From: an uncultured Synechococcus sp.
GTDB lineage: Bacteria; Cyanobacteriota; Cyanobacteriia; PCC-6307; Cyanobiaceae
Reading direction: 5' to 3'
DNA: 64,000 bases
Assembly (NCBI GenBank): GCA_913057985.1
Contig: CAJXPL010000003.1
Coordinates: 1-64,000, forward strand
Shown: piece after piece, positions 40,574 to 48,511 of the stretch
Position numbering within the stretch: the stretch's first letter is position 1
Layout of the letters: each line of letters opens with the position of its first letter
The notes under the pieces: generated by a model
The model's database searches: none
The model's input: the letters and a program-made list of their open reading frames with translations, nothing else
Told to the model about the DNA's origin: nothing
Program-made: the position numbers and the translations under genes

Positions 40574-40791
40574 GTCGGCCTGCTTTTCGTTACGAGGAAC
40601 CGGAACGCTTCGGCGAGTCGCTCACCACAGCACGCCCCTGGAACCGGTCTGCCCTGACCGATGTGGAGCGGCTCAATGGCCGGGTGGCCATGCTCGGTTT
40701 CTTGGCTGCCGTGGTGCTTGAAAAGGCCACGGGCTTGGGAATCGCGGGTCAGCTTGGTGCAGCTCTGCGTTGGTACCTGCAGTTGGGTTGA
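40570..40791 (+). CDS. hli: high-light-inducible protein (Hli/Scp)
   Basis: The 73-residue protein has the chlorophyll-binding helix ERLNGRVAMLGFLAAVVLEK (ExxNxRxAM signature) and one transmembrane span. Hli proteins bind chlorophyll and carotenoid in photosystem II assembly and dissipate excess energy. The start overlaps the exported gene before it and the methyltransferase gene follows after 3 bases, so the three probably form one transcript. Confidence 0.92.
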   Translation: MSRPAFRYEEPERFGESLTTARPWNRSALTDVERLNGRVAMLGFLAAVVLEKATGLGIAGQLGAALRWYLQLG

Positions 40792-40794
40792 TCG

Positions 40795-41451
40795 ATGACG
40801 GTTGTTCCTGTTCTGAAGGACTCCCAACGCTTCAAGTTGGATGCCACCGACGACGCGATCTTCTACAGCGAGCCGCGTTTCGTTCACCATCTGGATGCGG
40901 GTTTTCGTGCTCGGCTGACGACCCTCTACCGCGAGCGCATTCCTCCCTGTGCCAAGGTGTTGGATCTGATGAGCAGTTGGGTGAGCCACCTGCCGGAGGA
41001 CGTCAGTTACGACAACGTCATCGGCCATGGTCTCAATGTTGAGGAGCTGAGTGCCAACCCCCGATTGGATCGGCACTGGGTTCAGAACCTCAACCGCGAC
41101 CAAACCCTTCCGGTTGAGGATGCATCGATCGATGCCACCTTGATCGTGGCCGGTTGGCAGTACCTGCAACAGCCCGAGCCGATCGCCGCTGAGCTGTGGC
41201 GGATCACCCGCCCTCGGGGTCAGGTGATCGTGGCGTTTTCCAATCGAATGTTCTTTACCAAGGCTCCCCAGGTCTGGACCGACGGTGATGACGGTGATCA
41301 CCTGCGTTACGTCGCCGAGGTGTTGATGGCCCAGGGTTGGCCCCAGCCGGAGATCGTTGCCGAAGACACCCGCGCCGAGGGTGTGATGGGCTTGTTCGGC
41401 GGCAAGGGAGATCCTTTCTTCGCCGTTGTGGCCGAGAAACCTCTCTACTGA
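40795..41451 (+). CDS. SAM-dependent methyltransferase
   Basis: The 218-residue protein has a methyltransferase-like core (AKVLDLMSSWVSHLPEDVSY, then IVAGWQYLQQPEPIAAELWR and ITRPRGQVIVAFSN). The SAM-binding loop is DLMSSW rather than DxGxGxG, as in a group of cyanobacterial paralogs. It directly follows the Hli gene, which makes a role in photosynthetic membranes possible. Substrate unknown. Confidence 0.75.
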   Translation: MTVVPVLKDSQRFKLDATDDAIFYSEPRFVHHLDAGFRARLTTLYRERIPPCAKVLDLMSSWVSHLPEDVSYDNVIGHGLNVEELSANPRLDRHWVQNLNRDQTLPVEDASIDATLIVAGWQYLQQPEPIAAELWRITRPRGQVIVAFSNRMFFTKAPQVWTDGDDGDHLRYVAEVLMAQGWPQPEIVAEDTRAEGVMGLFGGKGDPFFAVVAEKPLY

Positions 41452-41529
41452 TTCCTCGACTTTCCTTTGCCTTGCAGGGATGGACGTTGTTCTGAATTGC
41501 GGCAGCGTGAGGCGAGAACCAGGATCTCC

Positions 41530-41712
41530 ATGAGCTTCACCCTTCCGGGTCTTCTCCCTTGGCGCTTCAGGATCGTGTTGATCGGTCAGCAGGTGGTTCT
41601 TGAGGCTTCGTCTGAGGATCAGCAGCTGAGCACGGTTCTTGAACCTGGTGGAAGCCGCATTCGGCGTGGCTACGACCTGATCAAGGCTCCGCAATGTGCG
41701 TTGATCCGGTGA
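41530..41712 (+). CDS. small hypothetical protein (60 aa)
   Basis: MSFTLPGLLPWRFRIVLIGQ, then EASSEDQQLSTVLEPGG. The start is preceded by AGGATCT. Its stop (TGA) overlaps the GTG of the broken hydrolase gene by 4 bases (GTGA), a normal translational coupling. This suggests the two were one operon before the mobile element came in. Confidence 0.55.
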   Translation: MSFTLPGLLPWRFRIVLIGQQVVLEASSEDQQLSTVLEPGGSRIRRGYDLIKAPQCALIR

Positions 41713-41783
41713 GCAGCACGTCTCGCCTCACTCAGCCCGTCGTCATCTTCGGTGGTTTTCTGAATGCCGAAGTCCGCCAGTAA
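41709..41783 (+). pseudogene. 5' stub of a split alpha/beta-hydrolase gene
   Basis: GTG at 41709 opens a 24-codon frame (SSTSRLTQPVVIFGGFLNAE) that ends at 41781-41783. The same sequence in slightly diverged form (LDQPVVILGGFLITQEAY) is the N-terminus of the hydrolase body at 51,100. This is the left half of the gene interrupted by the mobile element; the sequence identity between the two copies marks the integration site (see findings). Confidence 0.7.
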
Positions 41784-41814
41784 ATGCAAGGGATCTCATG
41801 CCCACCCGGCAGTG

Positions 41815-41845
41815 ATGGGCCTAGTTTGGGCCTACCTCCGGCATG
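41815..41845 (+). repeat. left end repeat (integrase-site-like)
   Basis: ATGGGCCTAGTTTGGGCCTA is repeated with two changes at 50975, in the same direction. In both places CCGGCAT follows a few bases later. The position close to each end of the element suggests integrase arm or attachment sites. Confidence 0.55.
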
Positions 41846-41992
41846 CCGTGGCGATGCCGGCGATCGCCGTTATCCTCTGGTTACGACGCAGGCTCGCCCA
41901 CTAGGGCACCCCTGCACTGGGAGAAGTCGAAATCCCAGAGTGGACGCCTTCCCGGCTCCGGTCACCCACCCCCTGATGAGCCATCAGCTCGG

Positions 41993-42205
41993 ATGAAGGA
42001 TCGGATCACCAGAAATCGGAAGGGCGTCCTGCACGTCAACGGCACGCCTGTGCGGGTGCCGAAGAGTGCTGACTACACCGACACCGAGGCCCTGCAGTAC
42101 GTCGAGAAATGTGCTGAGTGGGCCCCAGGTGCCCGGTGGGACTTCTCGATGCTGGAGATCGGAGCACTGAATCGGATAGCTGAGGCCAAGGGGATTAACG
42201 ACTAA
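41993..42205 (+). CDS. small hypothetical protein of the element (70 aa)
   Basis: MKDRITRNRKGVLHVNGTPV, then SADYTDTEALQYVEKCAEWA. Basic N-terminus and acidic middle. No family recognised. First gene of a plus-strand run of element genes (41993-45390). Confidence 0.55.
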   Translation: MKDRITRNRKGVLHVNGTPVRVPKSADYTDTEALQYVEKCAEWAPGARWDFSMLEIGALNRIAEAKGIND

Positions 42206-42210
42206 GCCCC

Positions 42211-42387
42211 ATGCCTTTTACGGCCAACAACAACGGAGCTGCTCCGCTGGCGCAGCCCCCTGTCCGCACGCATGTCGTGCCGGATTCCAAGTCTCCACGT
42301 ATCAACGCGAAGCCTGAGGTTGTCGAACGCGCCTACGACAACAGCGTTCAGGAACCTCTGACGGCCAGCGAGCAGGGGTGCGACTGA
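42211..42387 (+). CDS. small hypothetical protein of the element (58 aa)
   Basis: MPFTANNNGAAPLAQPPVRT, then RINAKPEVVERAYDNSVQEP. Probably disordered. It begins 5 bases after the previous stop and ends 1 base before the HTH gene, so it is part of one operon. Confidence 0.5.
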   Translation: MPFTANNNGAAPLAQPPVRTHVVPDSKSPRINAKPEVVERAYDNSVQEPLTASEQGCD

Positions 42388-42388
42388 C

Positions 42389-42661
42389 ATGACAACCCTC
42401 GAGCTTCAGCTCGAGCAGACCAGGGCGGAGCTGAGGCGACTCAGCTCTGCTGTGGAGCAGCTCGTAGCCACCACCCCCCAGCGCAACAAGCAGTGGCTGG
42501 AACCTCGAGAGCTCGCCCAGCTGTTGGGCATCTCGACTCGCACCCTCTGCCAGTGGCGCGTCGACGGACGGTTCCGTCCCATCTCGGTCCGTAGGCACGG
42601 GCGGGGTCATCAGTTCCATGCCGATTGGGCTCTAGCTGATGCCCAGGAGGTGTCCCGTTGA
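42389..42661 (+). CDS. excisionase/MerR-like helix-turn-helix protein
   Basis: The 90-residue protein has a short coiled coil (LELQLEQTRAELRRLSSAVE) followed by a winged helix-turn-helix (WLEPRELAQLLGISTRTLCQ, then WRVDGRFRPI), typical of excisionase or DNA-binding regulators of mobile elements. It may direct excision with the integrase or regulate element genes. Its TGA overlaps the ATG of the next gene. Confidence 0.7.
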   Translation: MTTLELQLEQTRAELRRLSSAVEQLVATTPQRNKQWLEPRELAQLLGISTRTLCQWRVDGRFRPISVRRHGRGHQFHADWALADAQEVSR

Positions 42662-42852
42662 TGGAGACGTTCCTGCCGCCGCTGGGCAGTCGCAACACCG
42701 TGCCCGCCGAGGACTGCGAAAGCGCAGCTCGGTGGGAAGCGTTGCGGGCCCACTACTACCGCCAGGTAGAGGTCCATCCCGAGTTCGCCGACTACTGCCT
42801 GGCGCTGGCTGCGTATTACGCCCAGCGGGATGCAGATCGGCCTACGGCCTGA
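42661..42852 (+). CDS. small hypothetical protein of the element (63 aa)
   Basis: METFLPPLGSRNTVPAEDCE, then ARWEALRAHYYRQVEVHPEF. Helical, aromatic-rich. One-base overlap with the HTH gene. No family recognised. Confidence 0.5.
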   Translation: METFLPPLGSRNTVPAEDCESAARWEALRAHYYRQVEVHPEFADYCLALAAYYAQRDADRPTA

Positions 42853-42862
42853 CCAAGAAAAA

Positions 42863-42883
42863 CCCGGCTGAAGGGAAGCCGGG
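42863..42883 (+). terminator. stem-loop between small genes and primase
   Basis: CCCGGCT pairs perfectly with AGCCGGG over a 7-base loop. There is no T-run after it, so it may be a processing or attenuation structure rather than a full terminator. Confidence 0.4.
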
Positions 42884-42906
42884 CCGTTCACTAAGCCTTC
42901 CTAATT

Positions 42907-45390
42907 ATGCCCAAGAATCCTGTCCAGAAGGGCGGTCTGCCATTGGTGGACTGGCCCCAGGTAGATGCCTACCTAAAGCTCACAGAAGCCCCCGGCGAGC
43001 GGTTGCTCGTGCTGTTCCCACCCAAGAAGGGTGGTGGCGGCGGCATCCACTTCGACATCACCGATGGGGTGATTCCGAAGGATGAGGTGGAGACCGGCCT
43101 GCGGAATAACCGCCACCACAGCCTCGGCATCGTGGTGAACCCAGCCCTGCCGAAACCGGCTGACTGGGGGACCAAGCCTGAGCACTTCACCAAGAACGCA
43201 CGGCTCAAGGTTTGGGGTGCCAGCAATGACCACATCAACTGCAGCCGGGTGATCTTCATCGAGGGCGATGGAGGCCTGACCGATCAGGAACAGATGCAGG
43301 TCGTTCATGACGCCCTGCCGGTTACTCCAACATTTGTGCTGCGGACCGGCGGCCAGTCGCTGCACTTCTATTTCCGGGTTGACGAGGAGTTGACCCCAGC
43401 CAAGTTCACGGAGCTGCAGAAGCGTCTGAATCTGGCCTGCTCCAAGGTGAGCGAGGCGTATGGGGCGGATGACTCCATCAGTAGCCCATGCCAGGTCATG
43501 CGACTGCCGGGTGGTGTGCACGGCGGTGTCTACAAGGACCACGGCAGGAAAGAACACGCCCGCATGGTCCTTGTGAGCGGACGTGTCTACGGCCTCCAGT
43601 TGCTGGAGAAATTCCTGCCGCCGCTGGAGGACAGCCGGCCTCGGTCATCACCTCGGAAGGGCTTCTTCAGTGAGGACAGCCACTGGTTGAAGGAGGAGGG
43701 ATGGTTCTCCCGTCGCTCCCGCGAAGAACAGCACCGCCTGGCCGTTGAGATGGCTCAATGTCTGCCCAAGCGTGAGCAGACCGGGCAGGGCGATTACGCC
43801 ATCTGCATCTCCGCGCTTTATGCCCTGGTGGGTCACTTCGGGGCTGAAGAGGCCGGCGCCATTTGCCTGGAGGCCGGCTGGGAGTCCGAGAACTGGGATC
43901 CCATCGAGCGCATCACCACGATCAACAGCACCCCCACCAACACCATCGGAACCTTCATCGAGAAGGCCCGGCAGGGCGGGTGGCGGTTACAGGAGGAGCT
44001 GCTCGAGGCCGCGGCTAAGCCGATGCCGGTGGAGCGGCCCATCACCTTGGAGGAGATGTTTCCCGCCTCGGTGGCTGCAGACCTGCGGCGGATCACCCGC
44101 TACATGCCGTGGCCAGACACGCTGATCATCACCAGCTTCCTGACCACGGTGTCGGCGGCGGTACGGCTCGGCTGCACCATCGAGTTGATCGCGGAGACCG
44201 ACTTCGAGGTGCCGCTGAACCTCTACCACTGCGTTGTGGGTGACACCGGCACGAGGAAAACCCCGGCAGAGCGGGCGCTCATCAAGAAGCCGCTGGCCCC
44301 TCTGAAGAAGGAGCTGCGGCGTCAGTACCGGGAGAAGTTGCTGGCCTACAAGGCCCAGCTCGCTGCAGCTGAAGACGGTGATCCGCCAACTCCCCCGATG
44401 AATCCCTGCCTGGACATCAGTGATGCCACGCAGGAAGCGATGGAGGAGCAGCTAATGGCTCAGGAGCAGTGGCGATTGGGTTTGCTGGTGCTGAAGGACG
44501 AGCTCGCCGGTTGGTTTGCTGCGCTCGATCAGTACAAGCCGGGCGGCAAGTCCAAGGCCGGAAGCGCCCAGGCCAAGCAGATGCTCGAGTTCTTCGACGG
44601 CAGGGGGTTTTTCTCCAAGCGTGTTGGGGAGAGCCGTTACTGCGACGACACCAAGATCACCATCTCTGGAGCGATTCAGCCAGACGTGCTGCGGGGCATG
44701 CAGGACGACAAGGATGCCGATGGCCAGTGGGCTCGGTTCTTGTTCTCCCCATTGCCAGCCAAGGTCGTGCGGTTGCCGGACACCAGGAAAGCAGAGGAGC
44801 TCAAGGCCATCGCAATCGCTGAGGAAGCCCTGAGCGTGATACCGCTGAGGGTTCACCGGATGCCCTCGGTGTTCCTGACCCTCGACGCCGAAGCGTTGAA
44901 GGTGTTCTGCGATTACGACTACCGGGTGTCGGAGGCGGCGCAGAAGGCAATGCTTCCGAGCCATGCAGCTCTGCTGAACAAGTCACCCGGAAAGGTCGGA
45001 CGAATTGCCGGCCTGCTGTGGGTGCTCGATTACGTCACCGATAAGACCGGTGATGGTGAGGTGGGTGTCGAGTTCGTCCAGCGAGCCATACGGCTTGTTG
45101 AACACCTCGACCGGTACGCCATGCAGTTCAACGTGGAGGCCAATCAGACCGCCAAGGAGAAGTGCATGTGGCGCCTCCACCGCAATGCGGGGAAAACCAA
45201 GGACTGGATCCCACAGCGGACACTCCGCAACAACTGCAGCCCCGCCGAGAAGGAGCGGTTCGATGCCGCCGAGATGCAGGAGATGCTCCAGGAGCTAGCC
45301 AAAGCCGGTTATGGCGAGGTCCGCTCTGGTCCCCGCGGTGGCATGGACTATCGATTCCTCCTCCCCAAAGAGGGAACGCGGGAGGTGTGA
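42907..45390 (+). CDS. primase-helicase-like replication protein (DUF3987)
   Basis: The 827-residue protein has two parts. Residues 1-240 look like a primase-polymerase (AEP) domain: IFIEGDGGLTDQEQM, FVLRTGGQSLHFYFRVDEEL and ISSPCQVMRLPGGVHGGVYK. Residues 380-800 match DUF3987: CVVGDTGTRKTPAERALIKK is the Walker A loop near residue 445, and WRLGLLVLKDELAGWFAALD carries the Walker B-like acidic residues. Similar two-part proteins start replication in plasmids, satellites and phages. It is followed by an iteron-rich region. It is the largest gene of the element. Confidence 0.8.
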   Translation: MPKNPVQKGGLPLVDWPQVDAYLKLTEAPGERLLVLFPPKKGGGGGIHFDITDGVIPKDEVETGLRNNRHHSLGIVVNPALPKPADWGTKPEHFTKNARLKVWGASNDHINCSRVIFIEGDGGLTDQEQMQVVHDALPVTPTFVLRTGGQSLHFYFRVDEELTPAKFTELQKRLNLACSKVSEAYGADDSISSPCQVMRLPGGVHGGVYKDHGRKEHARMVLVSGRVYGLQLLEKFLPPLEDSRPRSSPRKGFFSEDSHWLKEEGWFSRRSREEQHRLAVEMAQCLPKREQTGQGDYAICISALYALVGHFGAEEAGAICLEAGWESENWDPIERITTINSTPTNTIGTFIEKARQGGWRLQEELLEAAAKPMPVERPITLEEMFPASVAADLRRITRYMPWPDTLIITSFLTTVSAAVRLGCTIELIAETDFEVPLNLYHCVVGDTGTRKTPAERALIKKPLAPLKKELRRQYREKLLAYKAQLAAAEDGDPPTPPMNPCLDISDATQEAMEEQLMAQEQWRLGLLVLKDELAGWFAALDQYKPGGKSKAGSAQAKQMLEFFDGRGFFSKRVGESRYCDDTKITISGAIQPDVLRGMQDDKDADGQWARFLFSPLPAKVVRLPDTRKAEELKAIAIAEEALSVIPLRVHRMPSVFLTLDAEALKVFCDYDYRVSEAAQKAMLPSHAALLNKSPGKVGRIAGLLWVLDYVTDKTGDGEVGVEFVQRAIRLVEHLDRYAMQFNVEANQTAKEKCMWRLHRNAGKTKDWIPQRTLRNNCSPAEKERFDAAEMQEMLQELAKAGYGEVRSGPRGGMDYRFLLPKEGTREV

Positions 45391-45600
45391 GGGAAGGTGG
45401 GGTTCCCGCGTGAGAACCGCTGGGCCCCGTGCCTTCTCAGGTAATGAGGGAAGGAGGGAACTAACCCTTCTTCTTCCATTGCTGAGGAAACAGACCGAGG
45501 CCCGGCAGCTCATAGAGATACCCCCCTTCCCGCCTTCCCGCATAAGCCCCACTCCGACTGCGCCGGAACGGTTCTTACGAGGGAAGAAGGGCTCCCGCCT
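45370..45600. other. GGGAAGG iteron region, candidate replication origin of the element
   Basis: The segment holds GAGGGAA(C/G) at 45370, 45389, 45446, 45454 and 45579, and the reverse form CCTTCCCGCCTTCCCG at 45525. GAGGGAAGG occurs exactly twice. An inverted repeat CGCGGGA/TCCCGCG lies at its left end. It follows the primase gene directly. No ORF of note is present. Confidence 0.45.
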
Positions 45601-45669
45601 AGGGGAAATTGGCCCTCTTAAAAAGCCGATTCACCCCAGGAAAATGGGTGTGATGGCGTGATCGTGGCC

Positions 45670-45873
45670 ATGAATCACCTGATAGCGCTGCAGCAACTCC
45701 AGGCCCGGCTGGACCGTGTTGCTCCTGCAGTGGTGCCGCCCACGATGCGGTGTTTCACCATTCACGACGGCGAGGACGATCAGTTGCCTGATGACCTTGG
45801 TCGTTGGGATCTGGTTGTCCGCATTGAGGGGCCGCGGCCCTTTCATAACGATGCGGCCATTCAGAAGTTCTGA
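45670..45873 (+). CDS. small hypothetical protein of the element
   Basis: MNHLIALQQLQARLDRVAPA, then CFTIHDGEDDQLPDDLGRWD. Acidic C-terminal half. A GTG 3 codons upstream is an alternative start. No family recognised. Convergent with the recombinase at 45895. Confidence 0.5.
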   Translation: MNHLIALQQLQARLDRVAPAVVPPTMRCFTIHDGEDDQLPDDLGRWDLVVRIEGPRPFHNDAAIQKF

Positions 45874-45894
45874 TTCGGCCCTTAATAGGGCCAG

Positions 45895-46449
45895 TTAGCC
45901 GAAGGCTTCGACCACGGCGACCTTGTGTTCTTCGCGGACGGCCAAATAACGCTCCAATGCCGCCAGCGACGTATGGCCGCTGATGCTTTGGAGGTGTCGC
46001 AGGCTGATGCCCTTGTCATTGGCCGCCGTTAAGCAGCTCCGCCGGAACGAGTGGGTGCTGACGCCTGAGAGGCCCAGCTGTTCACACGTTGCCCGCAGCT
46101 GTTTATCGAACGCTTGTCGGCTCATTGGCCTGCCAACCACTCCACCCGGGACGATGAAGTCCGATGGGCTTGGGTTGGTCTCAGCCTTCCACCGTTTGAG
46201 TACATCAAGCAGCTGAGGGGCCAAGGGCACCTCCCTCGATGTTTTCGTTTTGGTGGTGGCTGCAGTGAAGAGGATGTGTGTATCAGAAATTGCTGCCCAC
46301 GTGAGCAACCGAGCCTCGCTGATCCTCGCGGCTGTGTAGCGGAGGATTGTGGCGAGGACTCGATGAGGCCCAGCAGGCAGCGCATCGATCAAGTTGTCCA
46401 GGTGCTGAGGACTCAAGACCGACGCCTGGCCGAAGCGGTTTTGCTTCAT
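45895..46449 (-). CDS. short tyrosine recombinase (catalytic domain)
   Basis: The 184-residue protein contains the catalytic core only: ILRYTAARISEARLL holds the first Arg, TKTKTSREVPLAP the Lys, THSFRRSCLTAANDK the HxxR, and ISGHTSLAALERYL the His and the nucleophile Tyr. An N-terminal core-binding domain is missing. Such short recombinases occur in cyanophage-related elements. Role, integration or resolution, is uncertain. Together with the integrase at 49766 the element has two recombinases. Confidence 0.85.
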   Translation of the reverse strand: MKQNRFGQASVLSPQHLDNLIDALPAGPHRVLATILRYTAARISEARLLTWAAISDTHILFTAATTKTKTSREVPLAPQLLDVLKRWKAETNPSPSDFIVPGGVVGRPMSRQAFDKQLRATCEQLGLSGVSTHSFRRSCLTAANDKGISLRHLQSISGHTSLAALERYLAVREEHKVAVVEAFG

Positions 46450-46804
46450 TGATCAGGAGTGGTGCAAGTGAGCAGAGCAACGTTTGCAGAACGGGTCTGA
46501 ATCGGTTGCTCTTCCTTACAGAAAAGCACCTGGTGCTCACTTTCGGGTGGTTTTTATTGCAATCAGGAGCACAAGATATCTAATTGCCAATCATTAGACC
46601 TAGACGGATTATTGATATCACTGATGCGAATGTTATTCTATTCGTTGATTGTGATTAGTGATATCACTATCTGTAATCGGTGGGGGTAGGATTGCGATTT
46701 CTGCTTTTCTCTTCGAAGCGCGGGTAGTTCTCACAAACAATATGCCAGCGATGGAGGTTATTTGTCAACATCTGGCGTAGAATTGCAGTGTTGCACTGCT
46801 TTTG
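46450..46804. promoter_or_regulatory. AT-rich control region with operator-like palindromes
   Basis: This 350-base gap between the divergent recombinase and the small gene row is the most AT-rich part of the element. It holds TGATATCACT at 46613, the perfect palindrome AGTGATATCACT at 46657 (inside a longer imperfect dyad) and the hairpin AGCACC-T-GGTGCT at 46525. No gene is seen in it. It probably carries promoters for both directions under one repressor. Confidence 0.55.
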
Positions 46805-47053
46805 ATGGATTCCGATTGGAACCTGTCTAAAGAAGATTGGTTGCTGCTTGCTAGGTGCAATAAATGCGCCCGGCAGTTGTTCCCACAGAGCCAGCGCATG
46901 GCCGACCAGTGGTCTGAGCATGCTTTCCAACGTTTCAAGACCGAGGGGGTATCCCCCGAGTCTTTGAGGGACCGGAGAGCACCAGGCATCACGCAGTTGA
47001 TCGCCAATCGCAGGGCAAATCCAACCCTTCGTCGGCTGTATCGCCTCCCATGA
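46805..47053 (+). CDS. small hypothetical protein of the element (82 aa)
   Basis: MDSDWNLSKEDWLLLARCNK, then CARQLFPQSQRMADQWSEHA. A CNKC pair near residue 18 could be half of a metal site. It overlaps the next gene by 4 bases. No family recognised. Confidence 0.5.
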   Translation: MDSDWNLSKEDWLLLARCNKCARQLFPQSQRMADQWSEHAFQRFKTEGVSPESLRDRRAPGITQLIANRRANPTLRRLYRLP

Positions 47054-47532
47054 CTAACCAAGCCCAGCGGTTCATTGAGCTCCACAGCCGGATGTTCCCG
47101 GAGCAGCCAATTCCACCCCTGCCTCGCCACCCCGAAGAGCTGGGGCTGAGTGTTCAGCTGGCTCTACGAGATGCCGACGCTGCTTGGTGGCAAAACCAGT
47201 TCGGTGGTCGCGATGACCGCGGAGAGCAGGCCCGGCTGCCAGCAGATGTTGAGCAACGGATGCTGGCTGGCACTCCTAATCCCGAGGACGAGGGCCCTCT
47301 GCGTAGAGCCAACATGGACTACTACGCCAACGCTGCAGCTGCACAGCGGGAGCAGGTGATAGAGCGGGCTCGGGAGGCCACGAGAGCTCGTGAGAAAGCG
47401 ATCTTTCAACACCAAGCTCAGAAATCGGCTGAGTTCCGGAGCATGGGAATCCTTGGCCGGATGGCCGCTTCTCCTCTCAGTGCGAATGCGATCGCTCAAG
47501 CCCGTGCCCAATGGGGCATCACAGGCGAATGA
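47050..47532 (+). CDS. hypothetical protein of the element (160 aa)
   Basis: MTNQAQRFIELHSRMFPEQP, then a long charged helical half (EQVIERAREATRAREKAIFQ). No family recognised. Same-strand overlaps with both neighbours by 4 bases indicate an operon; the helical region may form a coiled coil. Confidence 0.5.
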   Translation: MTNQAQRFIELHSRMFPEQPIPPLPRHPEELGLSVQLALRDADAAWWQNQFGGRDDRGEQARLPADVEQRMLAGTPNPEDEGPLRRANMDYYANAAAAQREQVIERAREATRAREKAIFQHQAQKSAEFRSMGILGRMAASPLSANAIAQARAQWGITGE

Positions 47533-47966
47533 CGGCGCTGGCTCGTCACACCGGGAGACCCACCCGGGAGGAATCCGGTGAGATTCCCCCCAAGGTGCGG
47601 GCTGCCCTAACCCTCAGGGCCGCAGGCCACAGCTGGAAGCAGTGCTCCGACATGACCGGGGCCAGCTACCGGAACCTCCTGAAGTGGAAGGATCTGCCGA
47701 TAGCTGAGGCCTACGTCGAGGAGAAGGTGAAGGAGGCCCTGTCGGGCACCTACAACAAGCTCATCAGCGCGGGCCCAGCTGTTGCCGATCGGCTGCTGTC
47801 GATTGCGCTGGACCCAACGGTGAAGAGCTATGCCGCGGTGAGCGCTTGTGAGGCGGTGATCCGCAGCATCGAGCGAGGGGTGCTGGACCGCGAGATGCGG
47901 GAGCACATCACCAAGCTGCGTGAGCAGATGGCCCAGCTGGAGCAGGGACGACCGATTGATGTTTGA
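47529..47966 (+). CDS. small-terminase-like (TerS-type) helix-turn-helix protein
   Basis: The layout fits small terminase subunits of the phBC6A51/HTH type: an N-terminal helix-turn-helix (VRAALTLRAAGHSWKQCSDM, then GASYRNLLKWKDLP), and a C-terminal helical part with ISAGPAVADRLLSIALDPTV and AAVSACEAVIRSIERGV. If it is TerS-like, it could redirect helper-phage packaging to the element, but no large terminase is present. An upstream ATG at 47511 is possible. The assignment is by pattern only. Confidence 0.5.
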   Translation: MTALARHTGRPTREESGEIPPKVRAALTLRAAGHSWKQCSDMTGASYRNLLKWKDLPIAEAYVEEKVKEALSGTYNKLISAGPAVADRLLSIALDPTVKSYAAVSACEAVIRSIERGVLDREMREHITKLREQMAQLEQGRPIDV

Positions 47967-48231
47967 GCCGCGGCGGCTGACCGAGGAGGAAGCGCAATGG
48001 CGTGCCTCCTGCGGTTGGTTCGTGCCTAGCGACTTCGTTCAGGTCGTGGTAGAAAACCAGCACGGGAGTCCAGCTCCCCCTACCTGCGGTCCTGCCGCTG
48101 AATCACATGGAAACCATCGACTTCAACGTCCGGTGCTGGACCTATGCGGGTCCAACAGCACTAGAGGACATGAATCTCGGCATTGCTGCCGGTGCCGTCA
48201 AGGACGGGAGAAACAAGCCCTCCGAGGCTGA
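47959..48231 (+). CDS. uncertain small protein of the element
   Basis: The first 30 residues (MFEPRRLTEEEAQWRASCGW, then FVPSDFVQVVVE) look like protein, but the rest runs in a different frame over the following gene and has an unnatural composition. It may be a truncated or frameshifted gene. Confidence 0.3.
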   Translation: MFEPRRLTEEEAQWRASCGWFVPSDFVQVVVENQHGSPAPPTCGPAAESHGNHRLQRPVLDLCGSNSTRGHESRHCCRCRQGREKQALRG

Positions 48232-48511
48232 GTTCGGCGAGTGCATCGCCATTGTTTTGTGCAATGCAGCCCCGCGAGGAGAGGAGCCTCGGTACTTCGC
48301 ACATCTCGGTGAGATCACCGGGTTGTTCGTGGGTGATGCGGATCTCCTCTGGGCTAATTCAGGCAATAAACCAAACGGCATTGCCTATTCGATGAAGCCT
48401 GTCACCAGGGTTGTTCCACTGCCACGAGATGTGGCTGGTGAGGTATTCCAGGCAGGCATCAACCAGGCGAACCGATCGCGTGTCGTTCACTACCTGCTCA
48501 TGCATGGCTGA
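48107..48511 (+). CDS. hypothetical protein of the element (134 aa)
   Basis: METIDFNVRCWTYAGPTALE, then GECIAIVLCNAAPRGEEPRY. The composition is that of a soluble alpha/beta protein. Overlaps the next gene start by 8 bases. No family recognised. Confidence 0.55.
   Translation: METIDFNVRCWTYAGPTALEDMNLGIAAGAVKDGRNKPSEAEFGECIAIVLCNAAPRGEEPRYFAHLGEITGLFVGDADLLWANSGNKPNGIAYSMKPVTRVVPLPRDVAGEVFQAGINQANRSRVVHYLLMHG

Noticed and set aside
40477-41694. A 405-residue minus-strand open frame
   Set aside because: It runs antisense to the Hli, methyltransferase and exported-protein genes, all of which have clear family motifs. It is a shadow of GC-rich coding DNA.
41843-41990. A tRNA gene as the integration target at the left end of the element
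   Set aside because: The stretch has a TCGAAATCCC-like sequence and short stems, but no acceptor stem, anticodon arm or correct T-loop can be built. The target is the hydrolase gene.
45391-45660. A further protein gene in the purine-rich stretch after the primase
   Set aside because: Open frames here (for example 45311-45661 plus) have repetitive, low-complexity composition driven by the GGGAAGG repeats, not by coding.
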